Source of the DNA: Pelosinus sp. IPA-1
Lineage (GTDB): Bacteria; Bacillota; Negativicutes; DSM-13327
NCBI RefSeq assembly: GCF_030269905.1
Contig: NZ_BSVC01000004.1
Location: forward strand, 248,001-312,000
Reading direction: 5' to 3'
Length of the DNA stretch: 64,000 bases
Of the stretch, positions 51,246 through 60,094 are shown in pieces (positions within the stretch are counted from its first letter, which is position 1; the number at the start of each line of letters is the position of its first letter). The position numbers and the translations under genes are program-made. The notes beneath the pieces were generated by a model. The model did no database searches and had not been told where the DNA came from. It worked only from the letters and a program-made list of their open reading frames with translations.

Positions 51246-52930
51246 TAGGGTTCCTCCCCGTTACTTTCAGCATAGGCCACACGCATCACTTCTTGAACAT
51301 TTGTTAGACCAGCTAAGGCTTTTTGAATCGCATCACGGCGCATAGTAGTCATACCCTGTGTAACGGCAATGCTACTAATTTCGTCACTAGAAGCTTTACG
51401 ATTAATCGCTTCTCGTATTTCAGCGGTTATGGGCATAAGTTCATGAATGGCCATTCGTCCCCGATAGCCTGTATGGTTACAACGTGCGCAGCCTACTCCC
51501 CTATGCAGTGTAATGTGTGAGTCGGGTCCAATACCTAAGAAAAGCCGTTCTAAAGAATTCGGTTTAGGAATATAAACTTCCTTACACTCGGGACATATTA
51601 ATCTGACTAATCGTTGTGCTACGACCCCTAAGACGGATGAAGCTACAAGAAAAGGCTCAACATTCATATCCAGTAGACGAGTGATGGTTCCTGCTGCATC
51701 ATTCGTGTGTAAAGTACTAAAGACTAGATGACCAGTCAAGGCCGCTCGAATCGCAATGTCCGCAGTTTCGCTATCACGTATCTCGCCCACTAACACAATA
51801 TTGGGATCTTGGCGCAACACGGACCGGAGTCCGCTAGCAAAGGTAAGACCTGCTTTAGGATTGACTTGTACCTGATTTACACCAGTCAAACGATACTCTA
51901 CAGGATCTTCTAGAGTAATAATATTTTTACTTGGTGAATTCACCTTTTTTAACGTAGAATAGAGAGTCGTCGTTTTTCCTGATCCAGTGGGACCCGTAAC
52001 TAAAACCATGCCATAGGAATGGGAACATAATTTGTGATACAGAGTAAAGTTTTCAGGGGAAAAGCCAAGTTTATTCAGATCCAAAATAACTGCTTTCTGA
52101 TCTAATAACCGCATGACAACTTTTTCTCCCATAATGGTAGGCAAAGTTGATACTCTTACGTCCACATTATGGTTTGCTTCTTTCACTTTGATCCTGCCAT
52201 CCTGGGGTAATCGCTTCTCCGCAATGTCCATATCACTCATAATTTTAATTCTAGCAATAATTGCAGGATGAATATCTCGTGGAAAACTGCCAACTTCTCT
52301 TAACATGCCATCTACACGATAGCGCACTCGCAGTGTCTTATCTTGTGGTTCAATATGTATGTCACTAGCCATGTCTTTAATAGCTTGATTCATAAGAGAA
52401 TTGACCAAACTAATAATAGGCGCATCATCTGCTGTTTGGAGTTCGGCTGTTAATGTCATATCTTCTGGTCGCATATTATTGACAGCCTTTTGCACTAAAT
52501 CTTGGACACCATAAGATTCTCTTATGGCTCGTAAAATATCTTTTTCCGTGGCAATAACTGGTTCTACATCAAAACCAGAAGCCATACGAATGTCATCAAT
52601 AGCATAAAAATTAGTAGGATCAACCATAGCCAAGGTGATTTTATTACCAGCTATTTTTATCGGAATCACCTGGTGTCGTTCTGCTAAGTTCACTGGAATA
52701 AGAGCTGCCGTTGCTGGTTTTATTACATTATTTGATAAATCTACATGAGGCACGCCTAATTGAAACTCAAGAACTTGAATCATAGCATCTTCTGATACAT
52801 AATTAAGGTCGCTCAATACTTTACCTAGACGTTTATTATCCTTTTTTTGAATCTTCAATGCTTCTTCTAATTGTTGTTGTGTGATTAGATTTGTCTCAAG
52901 CAACAAATCTCCCAGTCTTTTTCGTTTCAT
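51245..52930 (-). CDS. pilB: Type IV pilus extension ATPase PilB
   Basis: 561 residues. N-terminal MshEN-type domain (RLGDLLLETNLITQQQLEEAL), which can bind cyclic di-GMP in some homologues, then the ATPase core: LVTGPTGSGKTTTLYSTL, ITLEDPVEYRL, LRSVLRQDPNIVLVGEIRD and HLVFSTLHTNDAAGTI. A zinc tetracysteine site is visible as CPECKEV and GCARCNHTGYRG. PilB drives pilus assembly. It starts 92 nt after the secretin gene and is followed by pilT. Confidence 0.96.
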   Translation of the reverse strand: MKRKRLGDLLLETNLITQQQLEEALKIQKKDNKRLGKVLSDLNYVSEDAMIQVLEFQLGVPHVDLSNNVIKPATAALIPVNLAERHQVIPIKIAGNKITLAMVDPTNFYAIDDIRMASGFDVEPVIATEKDILRAIRESYGVQDLVQKAVNNMRPEDMTLTAELQTADDAPIISLVNSLMNQAIKDMASDIHIEPQDKTLRVRYRVDGMLREVGSFPRDIHPAIIARIKIMSDMDIAEKRLPQDGRIKVKEANHNVDVRVSTLPTIMGEKVVMRLLDQKAVILDLNKLGFSPENFTLYHKLCSHSYGMVLVTGPTGSGKTTTLYSTLKKVNSPSKNIITLEDPVEYRLTGVNQVQVNPKAGLTFASGLRSVLRQDPNIVLVGEIRDSETADIAIRAALTGHLVFSTLHTNDAAGTITRLLDMNVEPFLVASSVLGVVAQRLVRLICPECKEVYIPKPNSLERLFLGIGPDSHITLHRGVGCARCNHTGYRGRMAIHELMPITAEIREAINRKASSDEISSIAVTQGMTTMRRDAIQKALAGLTNVQEVMRVAYAESNGEEP

Positions 52931-53021
52931 TTTCCACCTACCTATTCATAAAAGCAACCGAACAGCAAACACATTCATATTATGATTAAATGCATAGAGT
53001 TAGTGTAAGATTTCACTTGCA

Positions 53022-54257
53022 TTATTTAGTAGTGTGTGCTGTTAAAAATATAATTACTTCTGTTTCTGCTTTCGAATTATGCACACTTTTAAATAATGTC
53101 CCAATTAATGGGAGTTCACTTAAGAAAGGTACATTATTATTGGTTTTGGATTCTTCGCTGCCAATAAGACCGCCAATAACCATTGTCTCACCATCATTCA
53201 TACAGACCGTGGTTTCAGCTTCGCGAGTAGTAATCCGATAATTTTTGATATCAGATACTAAAGTTGGCGTGCTCACTTCCGTACGAACTTTAGCAGTCAC
53301 AGTACCTTCAGCAGTAATGGTGGGGGTATAAGTAAGTTTAATACCTGCGTCAACATATTCTACAGTAGTGGTTGTTTTACCGTTTTCTGTTTTTTCTGTG
53401 AGTACAGGAATGTGATCACCAATTAAAATACGCGCTTCCTTACCATTAATGGTAGTTACTTTGGGACTTGCCAAAATTTTAGCATTACCATTACTAACAA
53501 GAGCATTGATCTTTGCCTGATAGTAGAATTCATAGGGAACTCCTACCGGACTACTACCAAATCTAATAGTACCTTTATGTGCTGTCCGAGTAATTGTGGT
53601 CTTTGCTGGTGTAGTTACATTCCCATTACTATCACGCACTTCATCTGTTGTTTCAACTTCAGGATACTGGGGTGTTACATCCCATGACCAATCAATTCCT
53701 AAATCTTTTGTTTTAGCTTTATTAATGGCTACTACTTTCGCTTCAAGGGTTACTTGTTGTTGTGGAGTATCAAGATCCGCTAATAAGGTTTTGATGCGAG
53801 CGCAACCTGTAGGTGAACCACTAACAAGTAAAGAGTTTGATACTTCATCTATCTCTGCTTTTAGTTTGAGACTTCCCATAATAGGTTCTAGAGATTTTTT
53901 TATATCAACAGCACGAATATAATGAAGTTTATAGACTTCTGTTATACCCATATCAGCAGGTTCAATAATGTAGGAATCACCTATTTTTCGGTATGATATT
54001 CCCTTGGCAGAAGTGATTAAGGCCAAAGCATTTTCAAAGGTTATGTTATTAATTTTCATGGTAATATTACCTTTGATCGAATCATCAATAATCATATCAA
54101 CATTACCAATTGTGGCAAGAGTATGTAGGACTACACGCACATCTTCGTCCATAAAGTTAAGATTAATACTTTGAGGAGCTGCCATTGACATTCTAGAAAT
54201 CCCTATCCCTATAGAGAGAAAAAGTACGAACATACATATAAATATCTTGTATCTCAT
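53022..54257 (-). CDS. pilQ: Short type IV pilus secretin (PilQ-like)
   Basis: 411 residues, well below the 600-700 usual for PilQ. Signal peptide (FVLFLSIGIGISRMSMA), one STN/N0-type domain (LNFMDEDVRVVLHTLATIG), an N1-type domain (VYKLHYIRAVDIKKSLEPIM), then the secretin core: VTLEAKVVAINKAKTKDLGI, AKILASPKVTTINGKEARI, and the C-terminal TTVCMNDGETMVIGGLIGSE and VPFLSELPLIGTLFK. There are no AMIN domains. A secretin forms the outer-membrane pore for the pilus, so this is direct evidence for a diderm envelope. It overlaps the PilP-like gene by 4 nt. Confidence 0.92.
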   Translation of the reverse strand: MRYKIFICMFVLFLSIGIGISRMSMAAPQSINLNFMDEDVRVVLHTLATIGNVDMIIDDSIKGNITMKINNITFENALALITSAKGISYRKIGDSYIIEPADMGITEVYKLHYIRAVDIKKSLEPIMGSLKLKAEIDEVSNSLLVSGSPTGCARIKTLLADLDTPQQQVTLEAKVVAINKAKTKDLGIDWSWDVTPQYPEVETTDEVRDSNGNVTTPAKTTITRTAHKGTIRFGSSPVGVPYEFYYQAKINALVSNGNAKILASPKVTTINGKEARILIGDHIPVLTEKTENGKTTTTVEYVDAGIKLTYTPTITAEGTVTAKVRTEVSTPTLVSDIKNYRITTREAETTVCMNDGETMVIGGLIGSEESKTNNNVPFLSELPLIGTLFKSVHNSKAETEVIIFLTAHTTK

Positions 54258-54835
54258 TTTCTTCCTCCTTTTTTCCCGGGAGTTTCTAGGGGTAAAACTA
54301 GCTGGCTATCATTATCTTTAAGAATAACAGTATCATCCTGAATCGCAACCAGTTGGTATGCACCTATAAATTCATATAACTGGTAGGCTTTACTTTTGTT
54401 CGCTGATTGAATAACTGCTAAACGCTGATTATCAGTACTAACAATACCAGTCAGTGTAACAGATTCTTTGGCTTTAATTGGAGCAGTTAGTTTTTCACTC
54501 GCGGTAAGTTCTCTATTTGAACTAGACACCTTTGAATATCCCTGATCTCTTACGTTGTTAGTAATAGGTGTTTTCTCTTGAAATTCGGAAGGTATACAGA
54601 AAGGATCACGAAATACTTGGTTTGTTTGACTACTCTGTTGTCCAACAATCATAATAGCCTTATTGGAGGAGCTCTTAACAACTTCCGTATTTGCTTGCTT
54701 AGGAATAGCAGGGGCCGTTACTACTTCGGTGGGTGTTATATACATTGTGATGATAAATGCGATGCTTCCCACTCCTAGAATTATGCCTAGACGTTGTTTG
54801 GCGGTAAATTTTCCAATTTGATCCGAAAATTCCAA
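54254..54835 (-). CDS. PilP-like type IV pilus periplasmic protein
   Basis: 193 residues: short cytoplasmic part, one membrane anchor (LGIILGVGSIAFIITMYI), a Ser/Gln-rich linker, then a small beta domain with ESVTLTGIVSTDNQRLAVIQ and a C-terminal LVAIQDDTVILKDNDSQLVL. The last part matches the PilP/GspC HR fold (VTLTGIV... GA/ YxxGDxI pattern). It would link the inner-membrane PilMNO complex to the secretin. It is not lipidated (no lipobox). First gene of the pil cluster. Confidence 0.72.
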   Translation of the reverse strand: MEFSDQIGKFTAKQRLGIILGVGSIAFIITMYITPTEVVTAPAIPKQANTEVVKSSSNKAIMIVGQQSSQTNQVFRDPFCIPSEFQEKTPITNNVRDQGYSKVSSSNRELTASEKLTAPIKAKESVTLTGIVSTDNQRLAVIQSANKSKAYQLYEFIGAYQLVAIQDDTVILKDNDSQLVLPLETPGKKGGRK

Positions 54836-54920
54836 AGTTGTCCACCCCTACTATACAAATCAGAAACTCGCAATGTTTCTCTTATTTACTAAAACAATTT
54901 GCTGATAATTGCGACAACTT

Positions 54921-54987
54921 GAAATATAATACTATTTATTATTATTATATTTCAAAACAAAGGCTTGGGTCCTGGGACCCAAGCCTT
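54921..54987 (-). terminator. Terminator region after aroE
   Basis: Strong hairpin: 54960-54972 (AAGGCTTGGGTCC) pairs perfectly with 54975-54987, giving a 13-bp GC-rich stem with a minimal loop; on the minus strand a TTTGTTTTG run follows. A second, AT-rich 11-bp stem (54921-54931 / 54943-54953) lies just beyond. Together they separate the aroE transcript from the pil cluster; the pil promoter must lie between here and 54835, but I see no clear -35/-10 pair. Confidence 0.75.
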
Positions 54988-55059
54988 CATGTCCTAATTA
55001 TGTATATTCTAACCAATTTTGTGAATTCCTGCTTTATAGCTAGTGGATTTTGTTATTTT

Positions 55060-55905
55060 TTACATATATTTCAATACAATTTTCGACATAATAGTACGTG
55101 GTGCTTGCTTATCTGTCCATAATTCAAATGCTAAGGCCCCTTGCTCTACCAACATTCCTGCTCCATTAATGGTCCTATAGCCACGAATTTGAGCAGCGTT
55201 TAAAAAAGCAGTCATTGGTGGATTATATATTAAATCACAGATAGCAGCATCCTTATTTACATTCTCCCATAGAATAGGCAGCTCTTCTTTTTCATTAGCT
55301 GACATACCAATGGGAGTCGAGTTAATAAGAATATCGCATTCCTTAACTTGGTTAGTAAATGTACTATCTCGCCAGTTACAGCCTAATAAGTTTTTAAAAT
55401 TTGGAAAAAGGCAAGTGAATTCCTGTGCCTTTAGAGGGTTTCTTGTGCCAATGGTGATTTGTTGTATTCCATTTTGTATGAGACCAGAGGCGACAGCTCT
55501 TGCTGCGCCACCAGCCCCCATAATAACGGCTTTCTTATCCATTATAGTTACATTATTTCTTGTTAGCGATTGGATAAATCCTTGGGCATCCGTATTATAG
55601 CCAATACATTTTCCTTCTTTTATGAGTATTGTATTTACCGCTCCCACAAGTTGGGCACTAAGATCAATTTCATCAAGGTAAGACATAATGGCAACCTTAT
55701 GTGGTATGGTGACGTTTGCACCAGTAAAGTCCATAGCTTTTAAACCAGCCACAGCTTGAGCCAAATTTTCTGGTTGAACAGGTAATGGTACATAAACATA
55801 ATCGAGATTGAGTGCTGTAAAAGCTGCATTATGCATGAGGGGGGATAAGGAATGTCCCAAAGGCCATCCTAAAATACCTATTTTTTTTGTCTTGCTGGTA
55901 ATCAT
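55060..55905 (-). CDS. aroE: Shikimate dehydrogenase AroE
   Basis: 281 residues. KIGILGWPLGHSLSPLMHNAAF (substrate Ser pair; seen as GHSLSPLMHNAAF), NVTIPHKVAIMSYLDE with the catalytic Lys, NTDAQGFIQSL, nucleotide loop VIMGAGGAARAVASGL, and INSTPIGMS. It reduces 3-dehydroshikimate with NADPH. It is 43 nt downstream of yqeG. Together with aroK-aroB at 41-42.5 kb, shikimate genes flank the pilus locus. Confidence 0.95.
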   Translation of the reverse strand: MITSKTKKIGILGWPLGHSLSPLMHNAAFTALNLDYVYVPLPVQPENLAQAVAGLKAMDFTGANVTIPHKVAIMSYLDEIDLSAQLVGAVNTILIKEGKCIGYNTDAQGFIQSLTRNNVTIMDKKAVIMGAGGAARAVASGLIQNGIQQITIGTRNPLKAQEFTCLFPNFKNLLGCNWRDSTFTNQVKECDILINSTPIGMSANEKEELPILWENVNKDAAICDLIYNPPMTAFLNAAQIRGYRTINGAGMLVEQGALAFELWTDKQAPRTIMSKIVLKYM

Positions 55906-55948
55906 AACCTTACCTCCATTCTGGATATTTCCTGGAAATATATGTAAT

Positions 55949-56455
55949 CTATTTTAATAACCCTTTAGCTTTTAATAATCCTACAGCCAATTTTTCTAAT
56001 CGACGGGTAATTTTGGTACCAATGAATTCTTTTGAACTGAGAGGTTTAACCCAAATGGTAACTAGACCTAAACGATTACCACCAAGTATATCAGTGAATA
56101 ATTGATCACCGATAACAGCCACTTGGTTTGGAGATAATTCCATTGTTGCGATTGCCTGGCGAAAGCCTGCCTTCGCAGGTTTATAAGCTCTAGATACAAA
56201 GGGTGCATTAAAAATAGTGGCTATACCTTTCACCCTTTTCCCCATATTATTTGATAAAAAACATATTTTAAAGCCTTCAGCTAGTAAGGTATTTAGCCAT
56301 GTGATAATTTCAGGTGACATTTCTTGGCTATCCCAAGGAATGATGGTATTATCCAAATCAAAAATGATCCCTCTAATACCTAGGCTTTTTAAATGATTGT
56401 ATTCAATGTCGTGTAAGGAATTATAAATTAAGGTTGGACATAAAAGACTATACAA
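55949..56455 (-). CDS. yqeG: YqeG-family HAD IIIA-type phosphatase
   Basis: 168 residues. HAD motif I GIIFDLDNTIIPWDSQEM, motif II ICFLSNNMGKRV, the Lys in YKPAKAGFRQAI, and motif III AVIGDQLFTDILGGNRLG. The family is common next to aroE and yqeH in Firmicutes and, by homology with PTPMT1/GEP4-type enzymes, is thought to act on phosphatidylglycerol phosphate, but this is not certain for bacterial YqeG. Start is TTG (56453-56455), 10 nt after GGAGG. Confidence 0.9.
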   Translation of the reverse strand: MYSLLCPTLIYNSLHDIEYNHLKSLGIRGIIFDLDNTIIPWDSQEMSPEIITWLNTLLAEGFKICFLSNNMGKRVKGIATIFNAPFVSRAYKPAKAGFRQAIATMELSPNQVAVIGDQLFTDILGGNRLGLVTIWVKPLSSKEFIGTKITRRLEKLAVGLLKAKGLLK

Positions 56456-56510
56456 AGAATCTGTACCTCCATATAATTAGGGATTGTTTACTTTCCTCTT
56501 ACGAAAAATC

Positions 56511-58022
56511 CTATATATTATTACGAAAATGAATGGCTTCTGCAATGTGCATTTCTGCTATTTCGTCTGTTTTTGCTAAATCTGCAATTGTACGAGCTAC
56601 TTTTAGTATACGATCATATCCTCGTGCGCTTAAATTCATTTTTTCGAAAGCCTGTTTAAGGATTAACTGTGCTCCTGGCGTCATGTGACAAGCAGTCTTA
56701 AGATGTTTATGACTCATTTGGGCATTACAAAATAAATTATACTTTTTTAAACGAGCATACTGAATCGTTCTTGCTTCTATCACCCGTTGGCGGATAATAG
56801 CAGAGGATTCTGTGGGTACAGTCGTCGTCATTTCTGTGTATTCTAAGCGTGGTACATGTACATGTATATCCATGCGATCGAGTAAAGGACCAGAGATTTT
56901 CTTGCGATAACGATTAATATCACCAATACTACAGGAGCACCCCTTATTACTATCACCCAAAAATCCGCACGGACAAGGGTTCATTGCCGTTAGAAGCATC
57001 AGCTTTGCTGGATAAGAAAAAGAAGCATTAACTCGCGAAATTGTAACTTGCCCATCTTCTAAGGGCTGGCGTAATACTTCTAAAACGGTTCTTGGAAATT
57101 CAGCTAACTCATCTAAAAATAATACACCATGATGGCTCAATGTAACTTCTCCGGGGCGAGGGATACGTCCACCACCTACCATGCTAGCAGCAGAAATAGT
57201 ATGATGGGGACTGCGAAATGGTCTTGTCGTTACCAATCCTGTATGACTGTGTAGTAAATCGGCAATGCTATATATTTTTGTAACTTCTAGTGCTTCTTGG
57301 GTCGACATGGTAGGCAAAATAGAAGTAATGCGTCTAGCTAACATAGTCTTTCCGGAGCCTGGTGGCCCTACCATTAATAAATTATGTCCACCCGCGGCTG
57401 CAACTTCCAAGGCCCTTTTGGCAACAAATTGCCCCTGCACATCAGCAAAATCCTCATAATTATTGATTCCCAAATTGGTAAAAGACTTTTGCTTTTCAGT
57501 TGTCAGAGGATCTTGTCCATTTAAATGGTTAACTAATTGAGCTAAGTTATTAGGGGAATAAACCATTAACCCATCCACCAGCAAGGCTTCTTGAGAATTA
57601 TCAGAGGCAACAACTATTTGATTTACTCCTTGCTCAGAGCAATGAATCGCCATTGGTAATACCCCTGAGATACCTCGTAGCTTACCTTCTAAGGATAATT
57701 CACTGATAAATACATACTGCTGATAATGTTTTGAAATAATTTGCCCGCTGGCCGCTAGGATACCAATGGCAATGGGTAAATCTAGTCCCGAGCTATCTTT
57801 TTTTAGATCAGCCGGTGCTAAATTAATTGTAATACGTCGGGAAGGAAATTCAAAACCTGAATTTTTTATTGCTGCCCGTACACGCTCTTTCGACTCTTTG
57901 ACAGCAGTATCGGGTAAACCAACAATATCTAATGCTGGCAGTCCATTGGATATATCTACTTCTACTGTAATAAGAACACCATTCAATCCTAAAGTGGTTG
58001 AGCCAAATGTTTGCGAAAACAC
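56511..58022 (-). CDS. comM: YifB/ComM-family Mg-chelatase-like AAA ATPase
   Basis: 503 residues. N-terminal Lon-protease-like S5 fold (VDISNGLPALDIVGLPDTAV), then AAA+ core with LLMVGPPGSGKTMLARRI (Walker A), PFRSPHHTISAASMVGGG, LFLDELAEF (Walker B) and MNPCPCGFLGD, plus a C-terminal Mg_chelatase_C domain with LSARGYDRILKVARTIADL. ComM is a hexameric helicase that promotes branch migration during natural transformation in Gram-negative bacteria; proximity to a type IV pilus and a comFB-like gene is consistent with DNA uptake. Start is GTG 58020-58022 with GGAGG upstream. Confidence 0.94.
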   Translation of the reverse strand: MFSQTFGSTTLGLNGVLITVEVDISNGLPALDIVGLPDTAVKESKERVRAAIKNSGFEFPSRRITINLAPADLKKDSSGLDLPIAIGILAASGQIISKHYQQYVFISELSLEGKLRGISGVLPMAIHCSEQGVNQIVVASDNSQEALLVDGLMVYSPNNLAQLVNHLNGQDPLTTEKQKSFTNLGINNYEDFADVQGQFVAKRALEVAAAGGHNLLMVGPPGSGKTMLARRITSILPTMSTQEALEVTKIYSIADLLHSHTGLVTTRPFRSPHHTISAASMVGGGRIPRPGEVTLSHHGVLFLDELAEFPRTVLEVLRQPLEDGQVTISRVNASFSYPAKLMLLTAMNPCPCGFLGDSNKGCSCSIGDINRYRKKISGPLLDRMDIHVHVPRLEYTEMTTTVPTESSAIIRQRVIEARTIQYARLKKYNLFCNAQMSHKHLKTACHMTPGAQLILKQAFEKMNLSARGYDRILKVARTIADLAKTDEIAEMHIAEAIHFRNNI

Positions 58023-58120
58023 AAAGTTACCTCCGTAAGTTATTCACCTTCCATCTAGGAAATAAATCGTTAATATCAATTGTATCACAAATTTTACCAA
58101 CCATCATATCAATCAGGTGT

Positions 58121-58550
58121 TTAATGTATAGGTTTTAAATAAACTCTAAGGTTATCAGGTAAAATTGCACCGCATTCCAGATCATTGATCATATTCAATA
58201 AATGTATGGCATTAAATGATGTTTCTCGAGGGAAGAGAATAAATTGGCTTTCCTCCTTTAACATCACCATAGCTGGCAAGGATATCTCTTTCGCCAATTC
58301 TACGTATATTTTCGTTCTAGTATATCATATCCACCTCGAGGTAATAATCTAGCCACCTGCTCCTCAATATTTCCTGTCTAACCTTATTCACAATTACACC
58401 TAGATACAATATTCCCCTAAAAAAAATAACATCCTGCTACTTTGATGCTGGTTTGGGAAATATAATATTCTCATTTTCACTAATACTCATTGTATGAGCA
58501 GTACCAAGACGAAGTTTTTCTTTTTTTGCTATTTTGGTATGGTTCTATCT
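58121..58550 (-). pseudogene. Decayed protein-coding gene, several frame breaks
   Basis: Protein-like stretches occur on the minus strand in different frames. Upstream, 58437-58540 reads about 30 residues ending LGTAHTMSISENENIIFPKP and stops. In the middle, 58321-58440 has GILYLGVIVNKVRQEI in another frame and EEQVARLLPRGGYDILE in a third. The last, 58121-58315, reads KIYVELAKEISLPAMVML, later FPRETSFNAIHLLNMINDLE, to TAA at 58121. Each join needs a 1- or 2-base indel or loss of a stop. No start with a ribosome-binding site is present. I do not recognise the original gene; it was perhaps 140 residues or more. Confidence 0.45.
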
Positions 58551-58695
58551 CGACGACAACGTGCCGAATTAATGTGATATAGTGCGTGTGAATTCGTTAT
58601 CTTGATTGCTGGCACAGTTTGTATGACATTTTACTTTTGAACACATCTTGTGTTGAATTTGCAAAAAAAGCTTAGGAATAAGAAATTTACCACAT

Positions 58696-58725
58696 AAAAA
58701 AAGCACCACGAGGGGTGCTTTTGGG
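58696..58725 (-). terminator. Orphan terminator hairpin
   Basis: AAAAGCACC (58699-58707) pairs with GGTGCTTTT (58714-58722). On the minus strand seven T residues follow directly, an ideal intrinsic terminator; on the plus strand only TTTTGGG follows. No minus-strand gene lies upstream within 2 kb (plus-strand genes are there), so it may be the relic of a lost gene or protect 58 kb from antisense transcription. Confidence 0.65.
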
Positions 58726-58861
58726 TTAAACTTAAGTTACTATCTATCACCTTATATATTGCAACAAAATCAGTAGAATCAACTCCCTTCCAAAGGATGT
58801 CTAAAGGTTTATTAATCTAAAATCCCAATTGTCTTCTATACAGCTTATCGGAGGAATTAAT

Positions 58862-59371
58862 ATGAAAAAAATACCATTTATATTGCTAGCTTCCCTCTTT
58901 TGGTTATCTACAACAGTTTTTGCTCAGACTTTTACTTCATATGCCATGTCAGACTATCTATCTGTATCTCTGCCTACTAATTGGGATACAAAGTTATTTG
59001 ATACAGGCATACTTTCCCACCGCAGTGATTTTCACTTTAGCGCTTCCATATATGTAAAACCACGCCCTGAGGAAAGCTTAGATGAACTTGCTATTAATTT
59101 AGAAAAAGGTGCTTTGAATATAAATAAGATATCAAAATTAACTTGGAGCATAGAAGATAAAGGGGCATTGCTAATCGACCATTGCGATTCAAGGTTTATG
59201 TTACATCATTATTCGGGACCAAGTTTACAAAAAGCTCGATATCAATTGCATTATTTTTTATATAGTAATGATTACCAATATGATATCCATATTATCGGAG
59301 AGTATGATAGCTTAAAAACCGATCGAGAAACCATTGACCAAATCATCTCTAGCATTAAAATTATAAAATAG
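58862..59371 (+). CDS. Exported protein of unknown function
   Basis: 169 residues from ATG 58862, which follows GGAGGAATTAAT. A signal peptide is clear: MKKIPFILLASLFWLSTTVFAQ, cleavable after VFA (residue 20). The mature part begins with YLSVSLPTNWD, and later has DELAINLEKGALNI and a C-terminal TDRETIDQIISSIKI, which resembles the PsbP/MOG1-like fold of small exported DUF1795-type proteins (strand-helix with a last helix IDQIISSI). Function not known. No membrane anchor or lipobox. Monocistronic, followed by a hairpin of the repeat family. Confidence 0.75.
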   Translation: MKKIPFILLASLFWLSTTVFAQTFTSYAMSDYLSVSLPTNWDTKLFDTGILSHRSDFHFSASIYVKPRPEESLDELAINLEKGALNINKISKLTWSIEDKGALLIDHCDSRFMLHHYSGPSLQKARYQLHYFLYSNDYQYDIHIIGEYDSLKTDRETIDQIISSIKIIK

Positions 59372-59391
59372 TTGTGAACTGATACGCTAAC

Positions 59392-59445
59392 AAAAGACAC
59401 AGTACTATTCCACTAATAGATAGGCTGTGTCTTATCACTTTTTTG
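59392..59445 (+). terminator. Repeat-family terminator hairpin, copy A
   Basis: AAGACACAG (59394-59402) pairs with CTGTGTCTT (59425-59433); the loop holds ATTCCACTAATAGAT. It is followed on the plus strand by ATCACTTTTTTG. Copies B (60487-60522) and C (62869-62908) share both stem and loop sequence. Confidence 0.7.
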
Positions 59446-59496
59446 TATGACTCCCCTATACCATTTAAGGCAAGTTCAGTCAATCGGAGGAATAGC

Positions 59497-60066
59497 ATGG
59501 ATACACTAAAGGCAATTACAGATAGAAGAAGTATTCGAGAATTTCAGAATAAATCAATACCACAGGAAACTATAGAAGCAATTCTGGAACTAACCATGAA
59601 AGCACCTTCAGGAAAGAATCGTCAGCCATGGCGATTTGTTGTATTACAAGATAAAAGAAAAGATGAATTAGTTAACATCATGACTGACGTTACTAATCAT
59701 CGAAAGTTACAAGGCTTAGATATTGGAAGTTGTGAAGGAAGCATTCATGCAATGGATCAGGCATCCGTAGTAATCTTAGTATTTAATGCTTTCTCTAACT
59801 CCGAAAAAGATTATAATCACTACAGGCTACTAACTGATACTCAGTCGATTGGTGCAGCTATTCAAACGATGATTTTAGCTTCACAAGATTTTGGACTTGG
59901 AACTCTTTGGATTTGTGATATTTTTTACTCTGAACGTGAAATATGTTCATGGTTAAATCGTGGTGATGAGCTTGTTGCAGCATTGGCTATCGGCTATGCT
60001 AATCAATCACCTAATCCGCGGCCGCGTCAAGCATGGAGAAATGTTACAGAGTGGGAGAAGTTATAG
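59497..60066 (+). CDS. Nitroreductase family protein
   Basis: 189 residues from ATG 59497, preceded by GGAGGAATAGC. Classic nitroreductase start TLKAITDRRSIREFQNKSI with the FMN-phosphate Arg-Arg-Ser, then MKAPSGKNRQPWRFVVLQD, DTQSIGAAIQTMILASQDFGL and GLGTLWICDIFY, with C-terminal ALAIGYANQSPNPRPR. FMN-dependent NAD(P)H oxidoreductase; substrate unknown. The next gene starts 28 nt downstream on the same strand. Confidence 0.93.
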   Translation: MDTLKAITDRRSIREFQNKSIPQETIEAILELTMKAPSGKNRQPWRFVVLQDKRKDELVNIMTDVTNHRKLQGLDIGSCEGSIHAMDQASVVILVFNAFSNSEKDYNHYRLLTDTQSIGAAIQTMILASQDFGLGTLWICDIFYSEREICSWLNRGDELVAALAIGYANQSPNPRPRQAWRNVTEWEKL

Positions 60067-60094
60067 GTTCTTTAGGCTATAATCAATTAGGTAG

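Noticed and set aside
54960-54987. GGGTCC-type hairpin considered as part of a T-box leader
   Set aside because: No T-box sequence or specifier stem is found, and it lies downstream of aroE, not upstream of an aminoacyl-tRNA or amino-acid gene in the right orientation; a terminator fits better.
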